A DNA stretch of 64,000 bases from Bacteroidetes bacterium OLB10 (GTDB taxonomy: Bacteria > Bacteroidota > Bacteroidia > AKYH767-A > OLB10). Numbering within the stretch: position 1 is the first letter of the stretch; every line of letters begins with the position of its first letter. The stretch spans positions 1 through 64,000 of the forward strand of contig LNBX01000026.1 of NCBI GenBank assembly GCA_001567275.1. Direction: 5' to 3'. A model generated the notes under the pieces. The model made no database searches. It was not told the DNA's origin and saw only the letters and a list, made by a program, of their open reading frames with translations. Both the position numbers and the translations under genes were made by a program. Shown piece after piece: positions 26,842 to 36,769 of the stretch.

Positions 26842-27264
26842 ATGACTGATAATTCTATTGCACAAAAAGTAGTGGAGCACATGATGCAAAACGACCGTTT
26901 CAGCCAGTGGTTAGGCATCGAATGTCTGGTAATGCAAGCCGGCAAAAGTGTTATCCGCTTAAAAGTAAGAGATGAAATGGTGAACGGCTTTGGTATTGCC
27001 CACGGTGGCATAGCATTTTCACTTGCAGACAGTGCCCTTGCTTTTGCATCCAATGCTTATGGGAGACTTTCGGTAGCATTGGAATGCTCTGTTTCCTATC
27101 CTGCTCCAGTACATGTAGGTGATGAACTAACTGCTACTGCAGAAGAATTGTCAATGACGAACAGAATTGGAGTTTATCATATAACCGTCACCAATCAGAA
27201 AAATGAAAAGGTTGCTTTTTTCAGAGGAACCGTTTACAGAACAAGTAAAGAATATTTTAAATAA
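26842..27264 (+). CDS. PaaI-type hotdog thioesterase
   Basis: About 140 residues, starting MTDNSIAQKVVEHMMQ. The PaaI/COG2050 hotdog signature is GFGIAHGGIAFSLADSALAFASN, containing the HGG and the catalytic acidic residue in SLADSA. It should hydrolyse acyl-CoA thioesters; in phenylacetate degradation PaaI rescues dead-end ring-hydroxylated CoA products. The thiolase starting 1 nt after its stop is PaaJ/PcaF-like, which is why a phenylacetate or beta-oxidation role is suggested. The other paa genes (paaABCDE, paaK) are not in the window. Confidence 0.85.
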   Translation: MTDNSIAQKVVEHMMQNDRFSQWLGIECLVMQAGKSVIRLKVRDEMVNGFGIAHGGIAFSLADSALAFASNAYGRLSVALECSVSYPAPVHVGDELTATAEELSMTNRIGVYHITVTNQKNEKVAFFRGTVYRTSKEYFK

Positions 27265-27265
27265 T

Positions 27266-28471
27266 ATGAGCGAAGCATACATTGTTGATGGCATACGCAC
27301 TCCTGTAGGAAATTATGGTGGTGCACTTTCATCGGTAAGGCCTGATGATATGGCAGCACTCACTATTAAAACTCTGCTCGACAGAAATCCTCATCTAAAT
27401 CCAAAAATAATTGGTGATGTTATTTTAGGTTGTGCAAATCAGGCAGGTGAAGATAACAGAGATGTTGCAAGAATGGCTTTGCTGCTGGCAGGTCTTCCTG
27501 TTGATGTTCCTGGCGAAACTGTAAACCGTTTATGCGCTTCGGGAATGTCGGCAGCCATACAGGCTGCACGTGCACTTAAAACAGGCGATGCAGAAGTTAT
27601 GATTGCAGGAGGTGTAGAAAGTATGAGCCGTGCTCCTTATGTATTGTCAAAATCTGAAACTCCCTTTGCACGAAATGTACAGATATTCGATACGAGTATT
27701 GGTTGGCGCTTTGTTAATCCAAAAATGAAAGAGCAGTATGGCACCGATTCAATGGGTGAAACTGCTGAAAATGTTGCTGTACAATTTTCAGTAAACAGAA
27801 ATGATCAGGATGCATTTGCTGTAAATTCTCAGCAAAAAGCAACACGTGCGCAACAAAGCGGAAGGCTGGCAAAAGAAATAGTTCCTGTAATTATCCCTCA
27901 GAAAAAGGGTGATCCACGAAAGGTTGATGCTGATGAATTCATAAAACCTGCCACCACTATTGAAACGCTTGCTAAACTGAAACCCGCTTTCAGAAAAGAT
28001 GGAACAGTTACAGCAGGAAATGCTTCAGGAGTAAATGACGGTGCATGCAGTCTGTTGATGGCATCTGACATTGGTTTGAAAAATCATTCTCTTCAACCCA
28101 TAGCACGAATTGTTGCATCAGCAGTGGTTGGTGTGGAACCCCGCATCATGGGTATAGGTCCTGTAAAAGCAGCTAACACTGCACTTAAAAAAGCTGGATT
28201 GCAATGGAAGGATATGGAAGTGATAGAGCTGAATGAAGCTTTTGCTGCGCAAAGTTTAGCCTGCATCAGAGAATGGAAACTTGACGATAAAGATGAAAGG
28301 TTAAACATCAACGGAGGTGCCATTGCACTGGGACATCCGCTGGGCATGTCAGGAGCAAGATTATTGCTTACTGCTGCACTGGAGTTGCAGTTAACTGGTA
28401 AGCGTTATGCTTTATGTACGATGTGTATTGGTGTGGGCCAGGGTTATGCAACCATCATTGAACGTTGCTGA
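27266..28471 (+). CDS. Acetyl-CoA acyltransferase (thiolase, PcaF/PaaJ-like)
   Basis: A 401-residue thiolase. The acyl-accepting cysteine is C90 in [37 protein letters not shown] (with the catalytic His of GHP) and the C-terminal CMCIGVGQG, with its second catalytic Cys, are all present. It cleaves 3-oxoacyl-CoA to acetyl-CoA and a shortened acyl-CoA. Start chosen at ATG 27266, directly after the thioesterase stop; the longer in-frame ATG at 27203 lies inside the previous gene. Similar to 3-oxoadipyl-CoA thiolases, but substrate chain length cannot be read. Confidence 0.92.
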   Translation: MSEAYIVDGIRTPVGNYGGALSSVRPDDMAALTIKTLLDRNPHLNPKIIGDVILGCANQAGEDNRDVARMALLLAGLPVDVPGETVNRLCASGMSAAIQAARALKTGDAEVMIAGGVESMSRAPYVLSKSETPFARNVQIFDTSIGWRFVNPKMKEQYGTDSMGETAENVAVQFSVNRNDQDAFAVNSQQKATRAQQSGRLAKEIVPVIIPQKKGDPRKVDADEFIKPATTIETLAKLKPAFRKDGTVTAGNASGVNDGACSLLMASDIGLKNHSLQPIARIVASAVVGVEPRIMGIGPVKAANTALKKAGLQWKDMEVIELNEAFAAQSLACIREWKLDDKDERLNINGGAIALGHPLGMSGARLLLTAALELQLTGKRYALCTMCIGVGQGYATIIERC

Positions 28472-28475
28472 AAAA

Positions 28476-29114
28476 TTATTTGCTTTTTTTTCTGAACAGC
28501 ACCACCCTGCTTTCTGTTCTCTTCAAAAGTCTTTCAATGTTTTTCTGATGTGTAACTAATACAAGTATTGGTACAGCTACGGCAAAAACGTTCATACTCG
28601 TCACCGTTTCATTTAATCCAAGCATAACTACAATTGGAAATGCCAGCGAAGCAGCTATCGAACCAAGAGAAACATATCTTGTAGTAAAGAATACAACCAG
28701 AAAAACAATCATACAAACAACTGCAGCCGGAGGGTTTACTCCCCAAAGAATTCCAAGTAAGGTAGCCACCCCTTTTCCACCGCGGAAACCGGCAAATACC
28801 GGAAAAATATGCCCTATTAATGCAGCAACACCAAGTGTAAGTTTGAAATTGATAAATTGCTGGGTGGCAGGCATATAATCTCCAAAAAAAGTGGCTAACT
28901 GAACAGCAAGCCAACCCTTGGTAATGTCCATAATCAAAACCGGAACTCCTGCCTTTGGGCCTAATACCCTGAAAGTATTGGTTGCCCCTGCATTTCCACT
29001 GCCATACTCGCGTACATCAATGCCAAAAAACATTTTGCCTACCCACACTGCTGATGGCACAGAACCTAATAAATATGCACATAGCAGCAGGGTAATATTT
29101 TCCGCATTAATCAT
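28476..29114 (-). CDS. plsY: Glycerol-3-phosphate acyltransferase PlsY
   Basis: A 212-residue integral membrane enzyme that acylates glycerol-3-phosphate from acyl-phosphate, the first step of phospholipid synthesis. Family motifs are LLGSVPSAVWVGKMFFGIDVREYGSGNAGATNTFRVLG (16-53) and GHIFPVFAGFRGGKGVATLLG, the glycerophosphate-binding GGKG loop. Several membrane helices span the protein. A good -7 promoter box is about 24 nt upstream. The substrate glycerol-3-phosphate can come from a GpsA enzyme such as the one at 5603. Confidence 0.95.
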   Translation of the reverse strand: MINAENITLLLCAYLLGSVPSAVWVGKMFFGIDVREYGSGNAGATNTFRVLGPKAGVPVLIMDITKGWLAVQLATFFGDYMPATQQFINFKLTLGVAALIGHIFPVFAGFRGGKGVATLLGILWGVNPPAAVVCMIVFLVVFFTTRYVSLGSIAASLAFPIVVMLGLNETVTSMNVFAVAVPILVLVTHQKNIERLLKRTESRVVLFRKKSK

Positions 29115-29137
29115 CCGTTAACAAATCAATTGATGCG

Positions 29138-29145
29138 CAAAGATA
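29138..29145 (-). promoter_or_regulatory. -7 promoter box of plsY
   Basis: On the minus strand TATCTTTG, followed by CGC, fits TAnnTTTG and lies 24 nt upstream of the plsY start. A matching -33 TTG was not seen. Confidence 0.55.
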
Positions 29146-29179
29146 TTTTTAATTCTGTAAAAATTTGGAAGTGTGATTT

Positions 29180-30247
29180 TCAACCACCTCTGTGCACTGC
29201 AGAGGTATAAGTTCGCCATTTTTCAAGCATCTGCTGAAAATTATCAGGCAATGGTGCTTCAAAATATTGTGGAACAGAATTATCAGGGTGCAAAAAGCCA
29301 AGCGATTTAGCATGCAATGCCTGATAGGGCATCAGTTCAAAACAATTTTGAATAAATGACTTGTACTTACTGCTGGTTGTTCCTTTTAAAATCTTATCAC
29401 CCCCATATTCAAAATCGCCAAACAAAGGATGACCTATGTGTTGCATGTGAACACGTATTTGGTGTGTACGACCTGTTTCCAGTTTTAATTTAATGAGTGT
29501 TACATAGCCAAATCTTTCAATTACTTCATAATGCGTAACGGCATATTTACCATGACTGCCGTCAGGAAATACATCCATCACTTTTCTATTCACAAGATTG
29601 CGACCAACATTACCAGTAATTGTACCTTTTTCCTCTTTCAGGTCGCCCCATGCAAGAGCAACATAATTCCGTTCGATGGTACGCTCATAAAACTGCATGG
29701 CAAGGTAGTTTAACGCATCCTCACATTTTGCTATCACCAAAAGGCCGGAAGTGTTTTTATCAATACGATGTGGCAAACCCGGCTTAAAATATTCTGATGG
29801 CAATGCCTGTCCAATAAACTGTGGATAGAAATGGCCTGCCAAAGCATTGGCAAGTGTGCCGGTATAGTTTCCATAAGCAGGATGCACCACCAGTCCTGCA
29901 GGTTTATTTACAACTATCAGTTGATCATCTTCATGGATAATATCCAAAGGTATATCCTCACAAAGAAGTTCCAGGTCGCGCACAGGATAAGGTAATACAA
30001 TACGAATCATATCACCTGGCTTCACTTTATAATTGGCCTTGGTAGGCTGGTCATTTACCAAAATGTTGCCATTATCAATAGCCACCTGTAACCTGTTTCG
30101 GGTGACATTAGCCATTCTTGCTGTCAGGAATTTATCTATACGAATTTGTGCCTGACCATGGTCAACCTCCATTTTATAATGTTCAAAAAGGTCGTCCTGC
30201 TCCGGGCTTTCTCCGTAATTGCTTTCTTTCTCTAAATCAGGTCTCAT
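29180..30247 (-). CDS. RluA-family 23S rRNA pseudouridine synthase (RluD-like)
   Basis: A 355-residue pseudouridine synthase. The N-terminal S4 RNA-binding domain (about 30-95, IRIDKFLTARMANVTRNRLQVAI) is followed by the catalytic domain. Its signature is LPHRIDKNTSGLLVIAK, with the catalytic Asp in RIDKNTSG, and then GRTHQIRVHMQHIGHPLFGD. RluD-type enzymes modify helix 69 of 23S rRNA. It is transcribed alone from a box at 30256-30263. Confidence 0.92.
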   Translation of the reverse strand: MRPDLEKESNYGESPEQDDLFEHYKMEVDHGQAQIRIDKFLTARMANVTRNRLQVAIDNGNILVNDQPTKANYKVKPGDMIRIVLPYPVRDLELLCEDIPLDIIHEDDQLIVVNKPAGLVVHPAYGNYTGTLANALAGHFYPQFIGQALPSEYFKPGLPHRIDKNTSGLLVIAKCEDALNYLAMQFYERTIERNYVALAWGDLKEEKGTITGNVGRNLVNRKVMDVFPDGSHGKYAVTHYEVIERFGYVTLIKLKLETGRTHQIRVHMQHIGHPLFGDFEYGGDKILKGTTSSKYKSFIQNCFELMPYQALHAKSLGFLHPDNSVPQYFEAPLPDNFQQMLEKWRTYTSAVHRGG

Positions 30248-30255
30248 TTACTGCA

Positions 30256-30263
30256 CAAAATTA
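30256..30263 (-). promoter_or_regulatory. -7 promoter box of the pseudouridine synthase gene
   Basis: On the minus strand TAATTTTG followed by TGC fits TAnnTTTG, 9 nt upstream of the ATG, implying an extremely short 5' leader. Confidence 0.5.
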
Positions 30264-30551
30264 AAAAAACATCATCTGTTGTACTTGAAATTGCAAATTC
30301 ATTACATCATTCTTTCATTTTACAAACCATTTGTCAACTCCTTTCCATTTCACTTATTCTGCCTGAGAATGGCTATTTCAGAGTGAACAATAATTCTGTT
30401 ACTCGGTATTTGTAAGACTTATGCAAGTTAAGTAAAAAACTATATCATAAATAACCCTGATTTCTTACAAAAGTTCATTCATGATAAAGTGTAACCCGCA
30501 AAATTATTCTACCGTTATAGGCCATATACAAATTTTTTAAAGAGAGAAAGA
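30264..30551 (+). other. Intergenic region upstream of rpoD
   Basis: About 290 nt of AT-rich sequence between the divergent pseudouridine synthase and rpoD. I see no open frame, RNA gene or clear TAnnTTTG promoter for rpoD. It presumably carries the rpoD promoter and leader. Confidence 0.4.
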
Positions 30552-31415
30552 ATGCGTCAGCTGAAAATTACCAAACAAGTCACCAACCGCGAAACTTATT
30601 CATTAGATAAATATCTAAGCGAAATAGGCAAACTGCCATTGCTTACGGCAGAGCAGGAAGTGAAATATGCAAGACGTATTAAAGAAGGTGATCATGCAGC
30701 TCTAGAAATGCTTACTAAATCCAACCTTCGGTTTGTGGTTTCGGTAGCAAAACAATATCAGAATCAGGGACTCACCCTTGGCGATTTGATAAACGAAGGG
30801 AATCTTGGATTAATTAAAGCTGCTTATCGTTTTGACGAGACCCGCGGATTTAAGTTCATATCTTATGCAGTATGGTGGATTCGCCAAAGTATTTTGCAGG
30901 CAATATCAGAGCAGGCACGTATTGTACGTCTGCCGGTAAACAAACTCGGATTTATTAATAAGATAAATAAAACATACGCTCAGCTTGAGCAGGATTTTGA
31001 ACGCGAACCTTCCAACGAAGAAATAGCACTGGTATTGAAACTGAATATTGATGAGATAAACGACACCATGCGTTCAGCAGGAAAACATATTTCAATGGAT
31101 GCGCCACTGCTGCAGGGTGAAGACGGAAGCTTACTTGATCTCATCCCTACAGAAGAGAATCAAAGTCCTGAAAACACATTGATGAGTGAATCTCTAAAAA
31201 GAGAAATTGAAAGAGCGCTGACAACTCTTACTCCCCGCGAGGCCGATGTTATACGACTTTATTTTGGTCTTACTCCTGAACCTGCTATGACTCTGGAAGA
31301 AATTGGCGAACGTTTTGAACTTACACGTGAGCGTGTACGCCAGATTAAAGAGAAAGCAATCAGAAGACTTAAACATACTTCGAGAAGCAGAATTCTCAAA
31401 GCCTACTTAGGATGA
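30552..31415 (+). CDS. rpoD: Primary RNA polymerase sigma factor (sigma-70/SigA, short Bacteroidota type)
   Basis: A 287-residue sigma factor lacking the long N-terminal region of proteobacterial RpoD, as is usual in Bacteroidota. Region 1.2: [29 protein letters not shown]. Region 2: [33 protein letters not shown] and [15 protein letters not shown] (-10 recognition). Region 3 and region 4 follow, the latter with [26 protein letters not shown] (-35 recognition helix). It is the housekeeping sigma that should recognise the TTG/TAnnTTTG promoters annotated here. A strong terminator follows. Confidence 0.97.
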   Translation: MRQLKITKQVTNRETYSLDKYLSEIGKLPLLTAEQEVKYARRIKEGDHAALEMLTKSNLRFVVSVAKQYQNQGLTLGDLINEGNLGLIKAAYRFDETRGFKFISYAVWWIRQSILQAISEQARIVRLPVNKLGFINKINKTYAQLEQDFEREPSNEEIALVLKLNIDEINDTMRSAGKHISMDAPLLQGEDGSLLDLIPTEENQSPENTLMSESLKREIERALTTLTPREADVIRLYFGLTPEPAMTLEEIGERFELTRERVRQIKEKAIRRLKHTSRSRILKAYLG

Positions 31416-31443
31416 TTTTTTTCATGGTATATGGTTAGCGACT

Positions 31444-31473
31444 AACTGCCCGGCTTCCGGGCAGTTTCGTTTT
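31444..31473 (+). terminator. Rho-independent terminator after rpoD
   Basis: AACTGCCCGG, loop CTT, CCGGGCAGTT form a perfect 10-bp GC-rich stem followed by a T-rich tail. It begins 29 nt after the rpoD stop. Confidence 0.9.
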
Positions 31474-31604
31474 ATATACGATTTGTTCATTCAATAAAAA
31501 TGATTGGCAATAGAATTTAAAATCATACAACTTTGATATGACATTTTTTTTCTATTTTGGCGACCTTAACTTTCAATACTTAATCAACTAAATCATACTG
31601 AATT

Positions 31605-32322
31605 ATGGCTTACGAATTTTATGATGCAACCATCATTGATATCATTGACGAGAATGATGTGGTAAAACGGTTTTTTTATAAAAGTTCCTGAAGAAAGACC
31701 TTTTTCATTTAAAGCCGGACAATTTGTAATGGTTGATTTACCTATTGATTCTAAATTTACCAACAGAAGCTATTCCATAGCATCAGCTCCCAGCAACGAT
31801 AATATTTTTGAATTATGTATAGTTCTTAATCCAAAAGGGTTGGGAACACCATATATGTGGGAAAATTATAAAGTAGGCACTACAGTAAAATTGTCACGTG
31901 TATTAGGTAAATTTCAGGTGCAGGAACCTATAGAAACCGATTTGTGTTTCATCTGCACCGGAACAGGAATTGCACCATTGCGTTCGCAGGTAGTAGATAT
32001 ATTAAAAAGAGGTATTCCTCATAAAAATTTATACATGGTTTTCGGCAACCGCTGGACAAAGGACATTCTTTATCGTGAGGAAATGGAGCAACTGGAACGA
32101 GATTATCCCGAATTTAAATTTATTCCTGTATTGTCACGTGATAACGAAGGATGGACAGGCCGTAAAGGTTATGTACATGCCATTTACGAAGAAATTTTTG
32201 CTGACAAACGTCCGGCTAAATTCTACTTATGCGGCTGGACCGATATGCTTAAAGAAGCACGCCAACGCATTGAAGCTATGGGTTATGATAAAAAGTCAAT
32301 TAAGTTTGAACTTTACGACTAG
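31605..32322 (+). CDS. Ferredoxin/flavodoxin-NADP+ reductase, one extra T in a T run
   Basis: The protein begins MAYEFYDATIIDIIDENDVVKRFF and hits a stop just after the seven-T run at 31671-31677. Removing one T continues it as FIKVPEERPFSFKAGQFVMV and through to 32322, giving about 239 residues. FAD-binding motif: NRSYSIASAPSND. NAD(P)-binding part: CTGTGIAPLRSQV and the C-terminal YLCGWTDMLKEAR. It moves electrons between NADPH and ferredoxin or flavodoxin. As this is a housekeeping-type gene, the frameshift is most likely an assembly error. Confidence 0.87.
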
Positions 32323-32448
32323 GCTTATCTTCAATCATTATCCAATTCTCCGTCAAATACTGCATTTATACTGCTAATCAAATAGCATTCATTATTGATT
32401 CATAACGAGGTGGTTATTTTCGCAAACCTCTACAAAATAACTATTTTT

Positions 32449-32456
32449 TATATTTG
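32449..32456 (+). promoter_or_regulatory. -7 promoter box of the PPIase/SurA operon
   Basis: TATATTTG followed by CACC fits TAnnTTTG. It is 30 nt upstream of the ATG at 32487 and overlaps the alternative TTG start at 32454, which is therefore rejected. Confidence 0.6.
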
Positions 32457-32486
32457 CACCTCCTAAAAAAATTGAAGACAATTATC

Positions 32487-34499
32487 ATGGACAAAAAACT
32501 ATTATGCGCAGTGCTGATGACAGGAATGTTTTTGAATGCATGGGCGCAACCGAAAAACCAGAAAAACACTAAAGCAGCAAAAACAGAAGTTGCACCATCA
32601 GAAAAAAGTGCAGCTAACGACCCTGTTTTAGTAACCATTGCAGGAATGCCTGTAACTAAATCCGAATTCGAAAGAGTTTATTACAAAAACAATAACAAGG
32701 CCACTGCCGATGATGAAAAATCCATTCGTGATTACATGGAACTTTTTATCAATTATAAACTAAAAGTAAAAGAAGCAGAAGCTTTGAAGATGGACACTTC
32801 CAAAGCATTTACTGATGAATTAATAGGATACCGCAAGCAATTGGCTCAGCCCTATCTTACCGATCAGAATGTAAATGACAACCTCATCCGTGAAGCTTAT
32901 GATCGCCTTCAAAAAGATGTTAGAGCAAGTCATATCCTGATAAAAGTTAGCCAGGATACCTTACCTAAGGACACGCTTGCTGCATACAACAGAATCATGA
33001 AAATCAGAGAGCGACTAATAAAAGGTGCTGACTTTGCTAAAATGGCCCGCGACAGTTCAGAAGACCCCTCAGCCAAAGAAAATGGTGGTGATCTTGGTTA
33101 TTTCACCGGTCTGCAAATGGTATATCCATTTGAAACCGCAGCTTACAATACCAAACCCGGTCAGATTTCAATGCCTGTAAGAACACGATTTGGTTATCAT
33201 TTGATTAAAGTTGCTGATGTACGTCCGGCTGTTGGCGAAATACACACCGCTCATATCATGATAAGAGTGAATGCAAATGATCCCGACTCAGTTAAGAATG
33301 AAGCTAAGAGAAAAATATTTGAAATTTACAACAAACTGAAATCAGGAGAAAAATTTGAGGATCTTGCCAAACAGTATTCAGATGACAAAGGTACAGCCAT
33401 GAATGGTGGCGTACTTCCATGGTTTGGTACAGGAAAAATGGTACCTGAGTTTGAAAAAGCAGCATTTGCCTTATCTAAAGATGGCGATTATACCGAGCCT
33501 GTTCAGACTCCTTATGGATGGCATATCATCAAGCGACTGGAGAAACGCGGAATTCCTTCATTTGAAGATAAAAAGAATGAAATCAAAAATCAGATTATGC
33601 GCGACAGCCGAAGTGAATTAGGAAAAGCTTCACTGGTTGCACGCATTAAGAATGAAAATGGCTTCAAAGAAAATATTGCAGCCAAAGATGAATTTATAAA
33701 ATCACTCGATTCAACTCTTGCCAACGGCACCTTTAATGATTCAGTGGCATTGAAGAAAATCAAAACCATATTTACACTTGGTGGTAAAAATTATACTACA
33801 TTTGATTTTGCACAGTTTCTTGCTAAACATCAGACCAAACGTACAGGAATTTCTTCTCAGGCTATTGCTCATTCGCAGTACGAACATTTTGTTGAAGATG
33901 TATGTATTAGTCATGAAGAATCACAGTTGGACAGAAAATATCCTGAATTTCATTCACTCATGAATGAATATGGTGATGGTATATTATTATTCGACCTGAC
34001 AGATAAAATGGTTTGGAGCAAAGCAGTTAAAGACACCACAGGTCTTGAAAATTTTTATGATAAAAATAAAAACAACTACATGTGGGGTGAGCGACTCGAT
34101 GCCGTAATTTATACATGCAAAAACGCAGACGTGGCATCACAGGCAAGAAAGCTTATTAAAAAGAAAAAATCAGACAGTGAAATTGCCGCGACACTTAATA
34201 AAGATTCATCTCTAAACATCAATATCAAAGACGGTAAGTTTTCAAAAGGTGATAATGAATATATTGATGAAATTGCATGGGTACCGGGGCTGAGTAATGA
34301 TATCAGTAAAAACAATCAGGTAGTATTTGTTAAAGTAAATGCTATACTGGCACCACAAGCCAAAAAATTAGACGAAGCACGTGGACTTATCACTGCAGAT
34401 TATCAGAACTTCCTTGAGAAAACCTGGATAAATGAATTGCGAAGCAAATACTCTTTTAAAGTAAATGAGGATGTATTGAAAACGCTATTCCAAAAATAA
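32487..34499 (+). CDS. Periplasmic peptidyl-prolyl isomerase with two parvulin domains (PpiD/SurA-like)
   Basis: About 670 residues, starting MDKKLLCAVLMTGMFLNAWAQ (signal peptide). Two parvulin rotamase domains follow: RASHILIKV ... DLGYFTGLQMVYPFE ... TRFGYHLIKV, and EIHTAHIMIRV ... LPWFGTGKMVPEFE ... PYGWHIIKRL. The C-terminal third (about 360-670) is not recognised beyond a chaperone-like region. It is the first of three consecutive genes encoding outer-membrane protein folding factors, so it probably helps insert beta-barrel proteins. Start chosen at ATG 32487; the upstream TTG start is inside the promoter. Confidence 0.9.
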   Translation: MDKKLLCAVLMTGMFLNAWAQPKNQKNTKAAKTEVAPSEKSAANDPVLVTIAGMPVTKSEFERVYYKNNNKATADDEKSIRDYMELFINYKLKVKEAEALKMDTSKAFTDELIGYRKQLAQPYLTDQNVNDNLIREAYDRLQKDVRASHILIKVSQDTLPKDTLAAYNRIMKIRERLIKGADFAKMARDSSEDPSAKENGGDLGYFTGLQMVYPFETAAYNTKPGQISMPVRTRFGYHLIKVADVRPAVGEIHTAHIMIRVNANDPDSVKNEAKRKIFEIYNKLKSGEKFEDLAKQYSDDKGTAMNGGVLPWFGTGKMVPEFEKAAFALSKDGDYTEPVQTPYGWHIIKRLEKRGIPSFEDKKNEIKNQIMRDSRSELGKASLVARIKNENGFKENIAAKDEFIKSLDSTLANGTFNDSVALKKIKTIFTLGGKNYTTFDFAQFLAKHQTKRTGISSQAIAHSQYEHFVEDVCISHEESQLDRKYPEFHSLMNEYGDGILLFDLTDKMVWSKAVKDTTGLENFYDKNKNNYMWGERLDAVIYTCKNADVASQARKLIKKKKSDSEIAATLNKDSSLNINIKDGKFSKGDNEYIDEIAWVPGLSNDISKNNQVVFVKVNAILAPQAKKLDEARGLITADYQNFLEKTWINELRSKYSFKVNEDVLKTLFQK

Positions 34500-34510
34500 A
34501 TGAGCTGAAG

Positions 34511-35399
34511 TTGAAATCGCTGAAAATTAAAAGTAATTCCGGGATGCTGCTGGCATTAGCCGGAATTGCTTTTTTATGCAGTTGCAACAATATCAGCCTG
34601 GACTTTGAAGGAAAAAACAAAAAAAAAGAATGTAGTTGCAAGAGTGTATGACAAATACCTTTATGTTACAGATATCCAGGGATTGGTTTCTAAAGAAGCT
34701 TCACCACAGGACAGTGCATTAATAGTTAAAAGTTATATTGACGACTGGGTCAAACAGAATATCATTTTGCATCTTGCAGAAAGCAATTTACCTGAAGAAC
34801 AAAAAAATGTAGAAAGACAATTGCAGGAATACCGCAACTCACTCATTACATTTGCTTACGAGCAAGAATTGGTACGCCAACGTCTGGACACTACTGTAAC
34901 AGATGAGGAAATTGAAAAATATTATAATGAAAACAGTAAAAATTTCGTTCTTAAAAGTAATATTATCAAAGGTATATTTGTAAAAGCAGCAAAGAAAACT
35001 CCAAAGGTGGATAAAGTGAAAGGATGGATGCGTTCGTCTAAAGAAAAAGACCGTCAGCAATTAGAAGATTTTTGTTATCGGTATGCATTGGATTATTCGC
35101 TCAATGATAATGACTGGATGCAGTTTGATGATCTGCTGAAAAGAGTGCCTATAAAAACGTATGACAAAGATGAGTTTTTGAGAAACAACCGTTTTATAGA
35201 AATTACTGACTCAGCCAATGTTTATTATGTATCTATTTTAGGATTTCAGACCAGTGAGAGCAATTCTCCTTTGAACTTTGTAAAAGAAACCATTCGCGAA
35301 TTAATTATAAATAAACGAAAACTCATGCTGATAGAGGAAATGCAGAAATCAGCATTCAAGCAAGCACAACAAAACAATGAATTTGAAATATATCAATAA
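34511..35399 (+). CDS. Lipoprotein with SurA-like chaperone region, frameshifted near the N-terminus
   Basis: From TTG 34511 the sequence reads a lipoprotein signal (LKSLKIKSNSGMLLALAGIAFLCSC, lipid-bearing Cys after LCS), then SLDFEGKNKKK. A nine-A run at 34619-34627 throws it out of frame; removing one A continues with NVVARVYDKYLYVTDIQGLVS to 35399. The rest (about 290 residues in all) resembles SurA-type N-domain chaperones without an obvious PPIase domain. It sits between the PpiD-like gene and surA, and its end overlaps surA by 23 nt. It probably assists outer-membrane protein assembly from the membrane surface. Confidence 0.75.
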
Positions 35400-36735
35400 A
35401 GTACTACTTCCTGTAATGGTAACCATGTGTTGCTACACTGCAAAGGCACAGCAGTCAGGCGCTGTAATTGATCAGGTTATTGGAGTTATAGGAAATAAAA
35501 TAGTGATGCTCTCTGACCTTGAGTCGCAATATGAACAATATCTTGCACAGGGAAATTATGCAAGTGAAAGTGCCCGGTGCGATGCATTGGACCAACTGAT
35601 GCTGACACGATTATTGGTACACTACGCCAATATTGACAGCGTAATGGTGAGCGATGCACAGGTTGAAGGCGAAATGGAAAAACGTATTGCGTACTTTACC
35701 GAACAGTTTGGCGGGTCAACAGAAAAACTGGAAGCATATTATCAGAAATCTATACCTGAAATCAAGGAAGAATTTAAACCTCTTATCAAAGAGCAACTGC
35801 AGGCACAGGCCATGCAACAGAAAATTGTTGGAAAAGCATCTGCCTCACCTGCAGAAGTAAGAGATTATTTCAACAGCATACCCAAAGACAGCTTGCCTTT
35901 TATCAATTCAGAAATAGAGTACGCTGAAATTGCTTTTAAAATAAAAATTTCGGAAGAAGAAAAAAACAGAGTAAAGGCACGTCTGGAAGAAATACGCAAC
36001 CGATTACTCAAAGGAGAAGATTTTGCAACATTAGCCATCTTATACTCGCAGGATGCAGGATCAGCAAAACAAGGCGGAGAACTTGGATTTGTGCCACGCG
36101 GGCAATTAGTACCTGAGTTTGAAGCCGTAGCGTATAAACTAAAGAAAGGTGAAATATCACCAGTGTTTGAATCGAAATATGGATTTCATATTGTGCAACT
36201 TATTGACCGCAGAGGTGAGTCAATCAATGTACGACACATTTTATTAAAACCTGAAGTAGATAATGATGATCTCTTACGCACAAAAGCATTAGCAGATAGT
36301 GTTGCATTCATGATTCGCGACAAACAAATCAGTTTTGAAGATGCAGCATTAAAATACTCTGATGCCGAAGATACCCGCAGCAACGGAGGAAATGTAATGA
36401 ATAACATAACCGGTAATACACGCTTTGAAGCCAATCAGGTTGATGCTATGGTGTTTTTTCAGTTGGATAAGATTCAGGAGGGAGAAATCAGTAATCCTGC
36501 ATTGATAACAACAAAAGATGGCACTCAGTATTACAAAATATTTTTACTCAAACGTAGAACCAAACCGCATGTGGCCAATCTTACAGATGATTATCAGCGA
36601 ATACAGCAGGCTGCCATGCAACATAAACAAGCCAAACTGATGGACGACTGGATTGTACGAAAGAAAAAATCAACCTACATACGTATCAATCCGGAGTATA
36701 TGTCGTGTGATGAACTAAAAAAATGGGTGAATTAG
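35377..36735 (+). CDS. surA: Periplasmic chaperone/peptidyl-prolyl isomerase SurA
   Basis: A 452-residue SurA-like protein. Signal peptide: MNLKYINKVLLPVMVTMCCYTAKAQ. Then the chaperone N-domain (AVIDQVIGVIGNKIVMLSDLESQYEQY) and two parvulin domains: SEIEYAEIAFKI ... GGELGFVPRGQLVPEFEAVA ... SKYGFHIVQL, and NVRHILLKP ... GGNVMNN ... . It ferries unfolded outer-membrane proteins across the periplasm to BAM. Third gene of the folding-factor operon, overlapping the lipoprotein gene by 23 nt. Confidence 0.92.
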   Translation: MNLKYINKVLLPVMVTMCCYTAKAQQSGAVIDQVIGVIGNKIVMLSDLESQYEQYLAQGNYASESARCDALDQLMLTRLLVHYANIDSVMVSDAQVEGEMEKRIAYFTEQFGGSTEKLEAYYQKSIPEIKEEFKPLIKEQLQAQAMQQKIVGKASASPAEVRDYFNSIPKDSLPFINSEIEYAEIAFKIKISEEEKNRVKARLEEIRNRLLKGEDFATLAILYSQDAGSAKQGGELGFVPRGQLVPEFEAVAYKLKKGEISPVFESKYGFHIVQLIDRRGESINVRHILLKPEVDNDDLLRTKALADSVAFMIRDKQISFEDAALKYSDAEDTRSNGGNVMNNITGNTRFEANQVDAMVFFQLDKIQEGEISNPALITTKDGTQYYKIFLLKRRTKPHVANLTDDYQRIQQAAMQHKQAKLMDDWIVRKKKSTYIRINPEYMSCDELKKWVN

Positions 36736-36769
36736 TCTCTAAATAAATCAGAAAAAGAAATCAGGAATT

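Noticed and set aside
27203-27265. Longer N-terminus for the thiolase
   Set aside because: It lies within the thioesterase coding sequence; ATG 27266 directly follows that stop and fits family length.
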